A stretch of 34,861 nt of DNA from a virus. The stretch covers positions 1 through 34,861 of IMG/VR virus record IMGVR_UViG_3300049847_000140; one strand, given 5' to 3'. Of the stretch, positions 29,009-34,861 are shown in pieces; positions within the stretch are counted from its first letter, which is position 1; every line of letters starts with the position of its first letter. The notes beneath the pieces are model-generated. The model made no database searches and had not been told where the DNA came from. It saw only the letters and a program-made list of their open reading frames with translations. A program made the position numbers and the translations under genes.

Positions 29009-30721
29009 ATGGCAGAATACACTCCGGTATCAGGAGTTGAGAAAGAAGATCGCAATGGAGTGGTTCAGTACGGTATTGATAACGCATTCCCAAACTATTT
29101 AATTGAACTCGCGCAGTCCTCACCGATTCATGGTGCGCTGTGTGTTTCCATTGCGGAGATGATCGCGGGCAAGGGATTCACAACACAGAATCAATCCGTT
29201 CTTGATAATCTTGATGCCGATAAATTGCTTCCCGCGATTGCCAACGACTTAAAAAAACAAGGCGGATTCTATCTCGAAGTTATATATTCACTTGATCGCA
29301 AGTCAATCGCGCGCATAAACTATTTGCCTTTTGTTAATTGCAGACTCGGAATCAATCAACAGACAGAAACCATCACACATGTTTGGTATAGTCGCGATTG
29401 GTCGAATACTTTGAAGAAACGCAATAAACCTGTTGCAATACCTGTATTCAATTCATCCAAAAAAGAAGCTGAACCAAAGCAATGCTACTACTACTTTGAG
29501 CCGACAGACGGAACTCAATTCTACCCGAAGCCTGACTATTGGAGTGCAGTAAATTTCATCGAAGCTGCTCGGCAAATCGGATTGTATAACGTCAACTCGT
29601 ATCTGAACGGCTTATTCCCGTCTATTATATTCAACTTCCGATCAGGTGTACCAACTCCGGAAGATCAGGAGAAACAGAAATATGAAATTGATCGAATGCT
29701 CACAGGAGCGAAGAACACCGGAAAGTGGATCGGATTGTATTCGGACGGTGGCGATAAGACAACTGAGATCGAGGCCTTCCCAATGACTGAGGCCAACACC
29801 GCATTTCACGAGATGAGTTACCGTCAAGCGACCGAACAAGTAATGATCGGACATAGGGTAACAACTCCAAGATTGTTTGGTGTGGCGGATTCAGGCAATG
29901 GTTTATCGAGCAATACAGATGAGATGAAGACAGGACTTCGGATCTTCAATTCACAGGTAATCGAACCGAAGCAGCGCAAAATATGTGATGCGTTCGAAGA
30001 AATTTTGCAGACAACTGGATTTGTTGGTGAGATCAAGATCATTCCAAATACACCGATTCCACTTGATGATGTCGCTCCGGCTGCGCCCGTTAAGATGTCG
30101 GTTGAAAAAAAAAGTCGTGACCTGACCGAAGCCGAATCAGAGGCGTGGTTGAATCACCTGGAGAAAGCATCGGAGCAAATCGACTTAGATGAATGGGAAT
30201 TGATCTCTGAATGTCAATCAGCCGGAACTCATGAAGAAGAACTGCAATCCATTGATGGATTACTCGCGTTGAACTTCGCCAATGAAGGTAGTTATGCCAA
30301 CGGTGACGAGCGTTCATCATGGGGTGATACCGGTCTGTACAAATTACGCTATGCCTACTCGCAGAATATCGCGACCAACTCGCGGCAGTTCTGCAAAAGA
30401 ATGGTTGCGCTATCAATAGCGGGCAAAGTATTTCGATACGAAGACATTAAAGAGATGGGCGCGGATGGAGTAAATGGACAATTTGCACCACAAGGTGAAT
30501 CGACTTACGACATATTCGAGTGGAAGGGCGGGTGCTTTTGCCATCACTATTGGAAGCGACAAATTTACTTCCGCAAACGCGCTGCCAATGGTCAGGTGCT
30601 ACCCAATGACGGACTCAAGAATGATGTCAGGGTCGCGAACGTTCCATACGTAAAGAAAAAAGGAGTTGAATCAATTGCACCGATCAAAACTCCAACAAGA
30701 GGTTCAATCTTATACGCTTAA
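29009..30721 (+). CDS. Portal protein with a C-terminal extension
   Basis: 570 aa from the ATG at 29009 (MAEYTPVSGVEKEDRNGVVQ). The first ~370 residues look like a portal (YGIDNAFPNYLIELAQSSPI, YYFEPTDGTQFYPKPDYWSA, RVTTPRLFGVADSGNGLSSN). The C-terminal ~190 residues, from about 380, carry Cys/His-rich FEWKGGCFCHHYWKRQIYFR after NSRQFCKRMVALSIAGKVF, a module I recall attached to portal proteins in Bacteroidota phages. The portal forms the DNA entry ring in the head and is the dock for terminase. It is followed by the DUF6712-like gene after 4 nt. Confidence 0.85.
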   Translation: MAEYTPVSGVEKEDRNGVVQYGIDNAFPNYLIELAQSSPIHGALCVSIAEMIAGKGFTTQNQSVLDNLDADKLLPAIANDLKKQGGFYLEVIYSLDRKSIARINYLPFVNCRLGINQQTETITHVWYSRDWSNTLKKRNKPVAIPVFNSSKKEAEPKQCYYYFEPTDGTQFYPKPDYWSAVNFIEAARQIGLYNVNSYLNGLFPSIIFNFRSGVPTPEDQEKQKYEIDRMLTGAKNTGKWIGLYSDGGDKTTEIEAFPMTEANTAFHEMSYRQATEQVMIGHRVTTPRLFGVADSGNGLSSNTDEMKTGLRIFNSQVIEPKQRKICDAFEEILQTTGFVGEIKIIPNTPIPLDDVAPAAPVKMSVEKKSRDLTEAESEAWLNHLEKASEQIDLDEWELISECQSAGTHEEELQSIDGLLALNFANEGSYANGDERSSWGDTGLYKLRYAYSQNIATNSRQFCKRMVALSIAGKVFRYEDIKEMGADGVNGQFAPQGESTYDIFEWKGGCFCHHYWKRQIYFRKRAANGQVLPNDGLKNDVRVANVPYVKKKGVESIAPIKTPTRGSILYA

Positions 30722-30725
30722 ACCA

Positions 30726-31286
30726 ATGGCAATCACTCCCGAAATACTACTCACCACAACGGACTACGTTAAGAAACTCACCAACGTGAATGAATCAGTT
30801 GACGACAACTTCTTAAAGGCGGCCATGTATATCGCTCAGGATAAATGGGTGCAGCCTTACTTGGGCGATTCACTCATGGCAAAACTCAAAGCAGGTTCGC
30901 TTTCGGGAATATACTTGACGCTACGTGATGAGTATGTCGCGAAGTGCATCGTTTGGTGGGTAATGGTCGAGGTCACCCCAACACTTGTGTACAAGATCGA
31001 CAACGGTACAATGGCGCAACGTGTATCCGAAGACAGTCAGCCCGTATCAGATCAGATCATGAAGGATGCGGTCAACAGAGCGCGCGACAATGCCCAATAT
31101 TATACAGATCGCCTTATTGACTACCTGAGCGCAAATTCTGCTTCGATTCCGGAATACTCAGACAATGTTTGGCCGGAGCGACCACCGAAATTCAATGTAA
31201 AAGGATCGACTGTGATGGTAATCGGTGGCAGTAATTCTGCTTCAAGTCAACCAAGTTATTTCAAACGAATATCACAGATGCCATGA
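30726..31286 (+). CDS. Head-tail connector-like protein (DUF6712 type)
   Basis: 186 aa from the ATG at 30726 (MAITPEILLTTTDYVKKLTN); the longer frame overlaps the portal and is rejected. It has the layout of small proteins behind the portal in this phage type, with VDDNFLKAAMYIAQDKWVQP, YLGDSLMAKLKAGSLSGIYL and CIVWWVMVEVTPTLVYKIDN. A helical adaptor between portal and tail is the expected role. The end overlaps the next short gene by ATGA. Confidence 0.7.
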   Translation: MAITPEILLTTTDYVKKLTNVNESVDDNFLKAAMYIAQDKWVQPYLGDSLMAKLKAGSLSGIYLTLRDEYVAKCIVWWVMVEVTPTLVYKIDNGTMAQRVSEDSQPVSDQIMKDAVNRARDNAQYYTDRLIDYLSANSASIPEYSDNVWPERPPKFNVKGSTVMVIGGSNSASSQPSYFKRISQMP

Positions 31287-31402
31287 AGACTAAACTATCA
31301 TCACTTGAAATGCGGAAACGAAAAAAAGAATGGTTAATTCAACTTCAAGCATATAAAAAAATTCTTCTACCACATGAGCAAAATAAAGATGCTAAAAAAT
31401 GA
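31283..31402 (+). CDS. Small basic peptide, 39 aa
   Basis: The ATG at 31283 overlaps the TGA of the connector-like gene (ATGA). The peptide starts MKTKLSSLEMRKRKKEWLIQ and is strongly basic, ending HEQNKDAKK; it overlaps the next gene by 29 nt. Only the translational coupling supports it. Confidence 0.4.
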   Translation: MKTKLSSLEMRKRKKEWLIQLQAYKKILLPHEQNKDAKK

Positions 31403-31637
31403 TGATGTCGTAATCCTGACCTGTGGCGGTGCGGATTACATCAGGGTCATCACTACTCCGACTTCGCCTTATACAATCTTTCCCGGAGCAAATACGGTAA
31501 TACCCGGAGTTGAACTGTGGCGATGCACAGCGGATGAAGACGTGACGATTGACGTAAATAAATACATTCGCGACAATTCCAATCTTGACTACTACGCAAT
31601 CGTTGGGCCGCGACCAAGAAACATTGTTCGAAGATGA
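31374..31637 (+). CDS. Unknown virion-region protein, 87 aa
   Basis: Begins MSKIKMLKNDDVVILTCGGA and is beta-rich, ending in a basic GPRPRNIVRR. It is located between the connector and membrane genes and overlaps the next gene by 4 nt. A small virion protein is plausible, but no family is recognised. Confidence 0.6.
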   Translation: MSKIKMLKNDDVVILTCGGADYIRVITTPTSPYTIFPGANTVIPGVELWRCTADEDVTIDVNKYIRDNSNLDYYAIVGPRPRNIVRR

Positions 31638-31990
31638 AAAAAGTAACCTACGTCATGGCAGCCACGCTTGTCGCGATACAAGTCGCAACGCATACAGTCG
31701 TGCATTTCGCATCGAATAAACCCGTAGAAGATCAGATCGCGGCCACGAACTATTATATGCTTGGTGACGCGATATGTTGGGTGCTTGCGTTCTGCATCAT
31801 TGCTATGCTCGCCAATGGATTGTTTAGACAACTCATGATCGTGTGCGTATTTCTGTGGATTGGCAAGGTCATGGATGAACTGTTCTTCGATCCATGCGTT
31901 ATGAGTTGGAATGATCTTGTTTTCTTCAACATCGCTCAGGTCTATTCGGTATTCGTTATTACCAAGAACCACCTAAAGAAACACAAGTAA
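31634..31990 (+). CDS. Membrane protein, 118 aa, in the lysis region
   Basis: Begins MKKVTYVMAATLVAIQVATH. Hydrophobic stretches near residues 6-26, 41-62 (YMLGDAICWVLAFCIIAML), 66-80 (RQLMIVCVFLWIGKV) and 90-108 suggest three or four TM helices. Lies three genes before the endolysin. May be a holin-like or antiholin protein; not decided by sequence. Confidence 0.65.
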   Translation: MKKVTYVMAATLVAIQVATHTVVHFASNKPVEDQIAATNYYMLGDAICWVLAFCIIAMLANGLFRQLMIVCVFLWIGKVMDELFFDPCVMSWNDLVFFNIAQVYSVFVITKNHLKKHK

Positions 31991-31993
31991 TGT

Positions 31994-32320
31994 ATGAATC
32001 AAATCCAACACGAACTATATGCTTTCATAAGTAGATGCTCTGCGTTCATTATTACGATCTCAATCGGTGTACTCGGTAAGATCAGCTATGAACTTGTGAT
32101 GAAGCGTAAGATGGGTCTGTTGCAATGGATCGGCATTGTTGGTGTGTCGGTATTCGTTGGATCGCTCACATATTCATGGTGTCAGAACTCAGGATTCAAA
32201 AATCAGTTGAGCGTCATAGTTCCGATTGCAACTCTACTCGGTGAGCGCATCTTGATTTATATCACAGCAAATGCGACTGCGATATTTCAGAAAATTATTT
32301 CGATCATTGTAAAAAAATAA
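31994..32320 (+). CDS. Membrane protein, 108 aa, in the lysis region
   Basis: Begins MNQIQHELYAFISRCSAFII. TM helices are visible at about 14-32 and 45-66 (LLQWIGIVGVSVFVGSLTYS) with a third possible at 75-95. Another ATG at 31990 is in a different frame. Such multi-pass small proteins next to the holin are often second holins. No firm family. Confidence 0.6.
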   Translation: MNQIQHELYAFISRCSAFIITISIGVLGKISYELVMKRKMGLLQWIGIVGVSVFVGSLTYSWCQNSGFKNQLSVIVPIATLLGERILIYITANATAIFQKIISIIVKK

Positions 32321-32324
32321 TTCT

Positions 32325-32891
32325 ATGCCCGACAAAAAACCAATCATGGAACGGATAGCAGATTCAAAGTTTGCGGAGTTCGTTCGCGAAAAAGTTAAAC
32401 CTGTTGCGGGTGATGTGCTTCAGATCGCGGGTGAATTAACCGGCATCGGAGCAATTGAAAAAGTAGGTGAATTTCTCAACAAGAACAAGGAAGACAATGA
32501 GCAGGTCAAAGCACTTGCGGTTGAATTTGAGAAGTACAAGATGCAATGGCAACTCGAAGTCGAGTCCATGATAATGCAGAACGGACTTGAAGAACTCAGG
32601 CTTGAAGTACAGGATCGAGATTCTGCAAGATCACGCGAAGTCGAGTTCATGAAGACAACAGGAGGTAAGCGCGACTGGATTATGGGCGTTGTGGTTATAT
32701 CCGGCCTGATTATGATGATATTCGTCCTGATTTCGCTCACATTCATTCAAGTTCCGGAAGGCAACAAAGAACTTGCTTATATGTCATTCGGTTCGGTGCT
32801 GACTATTGGGGCATCGATATTCGCGTACTATGTTGGCTCGAGTAAGTCGAGTCGCGGCAAAGACGAAACGATTTCAAGAATGGTCAAATGA
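32325..32891 (+). CDS. Holin-like protein with coiled-coil domain
   Basis: 188 aa. The middle (about 60-115) is a coiled coil with ELRLEVQDRDSARSREVEFM, then RDWIMGVVVISGLIMMIFVL and MSFGSVLTIGASIFAYYVGS as two TM helices and a SSKSSRGKDE tail. The RDSARxREVE - GxxDW - YYFGSSKGS arrangement is common in holins of Bacteroidota phages. It overlaps the endolysin start by 4 nt, supporting its role in lysis. Confidence 0.8.
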   Translation: MPDKKPIMERIADSKFAEFVREKVKPVAGDVLQIAGELTGIGAIEKVGEFLNKNKEDNEQVKALAVEFEKYKMQWQLEVESMIMQNGLEELRLEVQDRDSARSREVEFMKTTGGKRDWIMGVVVISGLIMMIFVLISLTFIQVPEGNKELAYMSFGSVLTIGASIFAYYVGSSKSSRGKDETISRMVK

Positions 32892-33328
32892 ACCGGATCA
32901 AACTAACTGAGAATTTCTATTTGGATGAATTTATCTGCCCAGAAATATATTCTGCTCGCGGTGCTAAGGCTATTTCGTTAATCGACATCAGAATAGTCTA
33001 TGCGGCTCAATTCATCCGAGATGTTATTGGCAAATCTATTCACGTAAATTCGTGGTGGAATGGCGGCAATTTGCACGAAAGAGGACTGCGCGAATGGAAT
33101 ACATCGACCGGGGCGAGATGGTCGCAGCATAAGTATGGCAGAGCGTTTGACTTTCATGTTGACGGCATGACTCCGGCACAGGTTCATGCGGTTATCACGC
33201 AGAACTCGCAGACCTTAATCAAGAACGAATGGATCACAACTCTCGAAGATACTCGCGACACTCCGACATGGACACATTGCGATTGTAGATTCACCGGACT
33301 CGATCATATTCAGGTTGTGCGGGCGTGA
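32888..33328 (+). CDS. Endolysin, peptidase M15 family
   Basis: 146 aa. The zinc-binding motif SQHKYGRAFDFH (residues 79-90) provides His81 and Asp88; TPTWTHCDCR near 126-134 provides the second His and catalytic environment, with Glu120 nearby. This is the layout of VanX- or DD-carboxypeptidase-like phage endolysins that cut peptidoglycan cross-links. It lacks a signal peptide, so it relies on the holin. Its end faces the accessory minus-strand genes; the only feature between is the palindromic repeat at 33358-33400. Confidence 0.9.
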   Translation: MNRIKLTENFYLDEFICPEIYSARGAKAISLIDIRIVYAAQFIRDVIGKSIHVNSWWNGGNLHERGLREWNTSTGARWSQHKYGRAFDFHVDGMTPAQVHAVITQNSQTLIKNEWITTLEDTRDTPTWTHCDCRFTGLDHIQVVRA

Positions 33329-33357
33329 TAGCGTGTATATTTATTATTTTAGATCAG

Positions 33358-33400
33358 TAGGCGAAACGATTGGGGGCGGGTTGCGCCTATAAGTTAGTTA
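33358..33400. repeat. Palindromic repeat, copy 2
   Basis: TAGGCGAAAC (33358-33367) faces GTTGCGCCTA (33380-33389), with TAGGCG/CGCCTA as a perfect stem and a 12-base spacer rich in G. The right half through TTAGTT matches copy 1 at 1688-1707 exactly. It lies between the convergent endolysin gene and the 69-aa gene, whose stop is 7 bases away. Confidence 0.7.
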
Positions 33401-33407
33401 GCAGCAA

Positions 33408-33617
33408 TTAAACAACCGCTTCTACCAACTTGACAAAATCAGCAAATGATATTTCCTTTTTTGGAAGTTCATTGCCTTCTTCATCATATTCTGACTTAAA
33501 TAATTCACCATCTATAATTTGACAGCAAATATCATTTCCGTGTTTCCAATCCCAATAATTCAGGAATTTCCTTCCATCTGGTTCTTCGTGTATTACAAGT
33601 TCTAATCCTATTTTCAT
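33408..33617 (-). CDS. Unknown cassette-like protein, 69 aa
   Basis: Start placed at ATG 33615-33617 (MKIGLELVIHEEPDGRKFLN), because the longer frame up to 33770 would read through the perfect palindrome at 33646-33754, which is not protein-like. The protein is acidic with YWDWKHGNDICCQIIDGELF and ends FADFVKLVEAVV. Its stop is 7 nt from the palindromic repeat, in the same orientation as the other cassette-like genes. Function unknown. Confidence 0.6.
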   Translation of the reverse strand: MKIGLELVIHEEPDGRKFLNYWDWKHGNDICCQIIDGELFKSEYDEEGNELPKKEISFADFVKLVEAVV

Positions 33618-33635
33618 TCGACAAAAATTAACTGC

Positions 33636-33768
33636 TGCCAACAATATATTGCCAATAGTGGGGCAGACGTGCCACAATTGAGCATTGGTACCACTATTAA
33701 ACTTTGTGCAATGGTTGGGTAGTAGTGCCTTGAAATCCCCACTATTGGCAATATTAGACGTTATACGC
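33636..33768. repeat. attC-like palindrome with perfect 18-bp arms
   Basis: ATATTGCCAATAGTGGGG (33646-33663) and its exact reverse complement (33737-33754) enclose about 73 nt. TGCCAAC (33636-33642) lies outside the left arm and GTTATACGC (33760-33768) outside the right arm, as R-type cores would in an attC hairpin. Inside is CTTTGTGC, shared with other copies. The 33773 gene ends 5 nt from this element. Confidence 0.65.
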
Positions 33769-33772
33769 AACC

Positions 33773-34057
33773 TTAAAGACGCAACTCGAAACGATAATCA
33801 TCTAAATCTTTTCGACTTATACTAATCATTTCATTGCTGAATTTTTCGCTTCGTCCAATAATCTCTTTTCTGCTTATCTTTTCAATCTTATAGTAGCCTT
33901 CTGAATAATCAGACCATCCAAAATCTTTTCGATAAGTGTGTGCAATTCCAACTGCTATAACTTGACCAACCGAAAGGCCGCGTATAACACTGGTTTTGTG
34001 CAAGCGTGGCTTTGGTGCTACACTTGAAGTTTCTGCTTCTAATTTACTTTTGTACAT
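33773..34057 (-). CDS. Unknown cassette-like protein, up to 94 aa
   Basis: The ATG at 34055-34057 (MYKSKLEAETSSVAPKPRLH) lies within the loop of the attC-like element at 33979-34117, so the first ~25 residues may be palindrome-derived; no better ATG exists downstream before the conserved-looking part (VGIAHTYRKDFGWSDYSEGY). The start remains uncertain. The stop is 5 nt from the core GTTATACGC. Function unknown. Confidence 0.5.
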   Translation of the reverse strand: MYKSKLEAETSSVAPKPRLHKTSVIRGLSVGQVIAVGIAHTYRKDFGWSDYSEGYYKIEKISRKEIIGRSEKFSNEMISISRKDLDDYRFELRL

Positions 34058-34117
34058 ATATTTAAGTTTTCGTTTTCAAATTCCACGCCTGACACAAAGC
34101 CGCGAAATGGTTAGCGG
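33979..34117. repeat. attC-like imperfect palindrome
   Basis: Arm GGTTTTGTGCAAGCGTGG (33992-34009) pairs imperfectly with CCACGCCTGACACAAAGCC (34083-34101). Outside are CGTATAAC (33981-33988) and GTTAGCGG (34110-34117). The stop of the 34118 gene directly abuts the second core. The loop of about 73 nt includes the ATG at 34057. Confidence 0.55.
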
Positions 34118-34483
34118 TCATTGCCCCGTAATCCTATTGAGATATTCGGTAGATTTTCCGATAGCGAAATCAAAGTCGCCGCCAAAGTCAGTTAAGTCCA
34201 CCCCATCTTTAGCAATGTAAACGGCTATTTGTTGTGGCCAGAACTGAATTGAAATTTCGTATCTATCGGAAAATCTTAATAGGGCTTTCAGTTTCAATAG
34301 GTCAATATCGTTAGGCAACGAACCGCTAACGCAGGGTTTTGCGCTATTATTATTTGCTAACTTTATCGCTTCGTCAATGGCATAGTCCAAATCTCTTTTG
34401 CCTGTTTCTGAAATATCTCCCGTTACTCTCATTAATTGAGTAGCCACTTTAATGTTTTGTAGGTGTTTAATTAGTTGTTCCAT
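34118..34483 (-). CDS. Unknown cassette-like protein, 121 aa, with an internal core-like motif
   Basis: Start at ATG 34481-34483 (MEQLIKHLQNIKVATQLMRV). Helical N-terminal part to about residue 44, then NNNSAKPCVSGSLPNDID, encoded by a stretch that holds GTTAGGC and CCGCTAACGC, the same cores found at cassette ends. A second part with beta character follows (YEISIQFWPQQIAVYIAKDG, LTDFGGDFDFAIGK). The protein may be a fusion created when two cassettes joined. The stop abuts the attC-like core at 34110-34117. Confidence 0.6.
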   Translation of the reverse strand: MEQLIKHLQNIKVATQLMRVTGDISETGKRDLDYAIDEAIKLANNNSAKPCVSGSLPNDIDLLKLKALLRFSDRYEISIQFWPQQIAVYIAKDGVDLTDFGGDFDFAIGKSTEYLNRITGQ

Positions 34484-34503
34484 TTTATATTTGAGTGTAA
34501 TTA

Positions 34504-34533
34504 GCACCCTACCGAACTACTCCGATAGGGTGC
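34504..34533 (-). terminator. Perfect hairpin after the junction gene
   Basis: GCACCCTA and TAGGGTGC (8 bp, loop of 14) lie between the stop of the 275-aa gene (34542) and the next gene. On the minus strand the stop is followed by CCTAACGC, so the element also has a cassette-core look. U-tract is absent (TAATTA), which weakens a terminator call. Confidence 0.5.
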
Positions 34534-34541
34534 GTTAGGTT

Positions 34542-34861
34542 TCAGAAATATTGCTTCACCGCGAATCCAAGCGGAACGACTTTCTCTGTCATCACCGACA
34601 CATGATCGCCATCGTCTTCTGTTGTGGTTAGCATCGCCCTGAGTTTAACCTGATCCGCAGCCATTACAGCATAGTTCTCGCGGTCAGTCAAGTCATTTGT
34701 GATCGTGAAGGACTGCTCAACAGGAAACTGTGCGGATGCGGCAAATGCGGGGTCTACCGGCCACACTTCCCAACGGCATCTGATTGGGTCAATTTCTACT
34801 CCCTTACGGAACAATTTACCCGCGACATCGAGTTTATCACCGTTTGGAGTCGTGGTGATTT
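34542..34861 (-). CDS. Unknown phage protein, 3' part (same gene as 1-635)
   Basis: This is the C-terminal part of the gene that begins at base 635. The frame is continuous through the 127-bp overlap and ends in TGA at 34542-34544. A Met codon at 34814 is internal; the true start is at 635. The stop is followed on the minus strand by a CCTAACGC core and an 8-bp perfect hairpin. No recognised domain. Confidence 0.85.
   Translation of the reverse strand, partial: ITTTPNGDKLDVAGKLFRKGVEIDPIRCRWEVWPVDPAFAASAQFPVEQSFTITNDLTDRENYAVMAADQVKLRAMLTTTEDDGDHVSVMTEKVVPLGFAVKQYF
34735..34861. repeat. Terminal overlap, right copy (circular contig)
   Basis: Exact second copy of bases 1-127. Joining the copies restores an uninterrupted minus-strand gene (start at 635, stop at 34542), which supports true circularity of the assembly. 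Confidence 0.95.

Noticed and set aside
33618-33770. N-terminal extension of the 33408 gene
   Set aside because: It reads through a perfect 18-bp inverted repeat and has no protein-like pattern; the ATG at 33617 is better.
34735-34861. 127-bp terminal direct repeat as phage terminal redundancy or attachment site
   Set aside because: Length equals a common assembler k-mer and the repeat lies inside a continuous reading frame; an assembly overlap of a circular genome explains it.
1-34861. Integrase, lysogeny module, tRNA genes
   Set aside because: No tyrosine or serine recombinase motifs and no cloverleaf sequences were found on reading both strands; the HTH genes alone do not show a temperate life style.

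Overview
The window is one complete circular phage genome written as a linear contig. Bases 1-127 are repeated exactly at 34735-34861, so the unique circle is about 34,734 bp and one gene crosses the cut. The gene set (large terminase, portal, major capsid protein, XkdF-type protease, scaffold, tail tube, tape measure, baseplate-like proteins, holin, M15 endolysin) points to a tailed phage of siphovirus type. The host is most likely a member of the Bacteroidota: most starts follow A-rich leaders without a Shine-Dalgarno sequence, several promoters carry the TAnnTTTG -7 element of that phylum, and many proteins resemble families I know mainly from Bacteroidota phages. No integrase, tRNA, rRNA or CRISPR array was seen.

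Layout. From 34.5 kb across the cut to 13.2 kb genes lie on the minus strand. From right to left these are: an operon of HTH regulator, 60-aa protein, hexapeptide acyltransferase-like protein, glycosyltransferase-like protein and large terminase (13194-10296); a chain of tiny overlapping genes and an XRE-like regulator (10178-9043); a recombination and replication block with a YqaJ-like exonuclease and its partner protein, an N4/N6 DNA methyltransferase, a winged-helix protein, a replication-initiation-like protein and a VRR-NUC nuclease (9005-4639); then a small RPRK protein, an unknown protein and a C5 cytosine methyltransferase (4610-3183). At 13.2 kb two -7 boxes face each other and start divergent transcription. 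The plus strand (13.2-33.3 kb) holds a sigma-like factor, a Cys-rich protein, a small-terminase-like protein, a frameshifted tail-chaperone-like gene, tail and fibre genes, the tape measure, the head module, the portal and lysis genes. A single inverted glycosyltransferase-like gene (25516-26343) interrupts the head module.

The accessory stretch from about 33.35 kb through the cut to about 2.35 kb is unlike the rest. It holds short unknown minus-strand genes. Several have a stop codon that directly abuts a (R)YYYAAC-like core followed by an imperfect palindrome. That is the arrangement of integron gene cassettes with attC sites, but no integron integrase is present. This is the strongest candidate for an undescribed feature.

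Other points: an attenuator- or pseudoknot-like leader upstream of the replication gene (6310-6411); a likely -1 frameshift at a T9 run in the tail-chaperone-like gene; a sigma-like gene whose only ATG is out of frame by one base; three promoters with exactly 4 nt between the -7 box and ATG, suggesting leaderless mRNAs; and a neck or tail protein fused through a Gly/Ser linker to a repeat-containing fibre. All functional calls come from reading the sequence, not from database searches.
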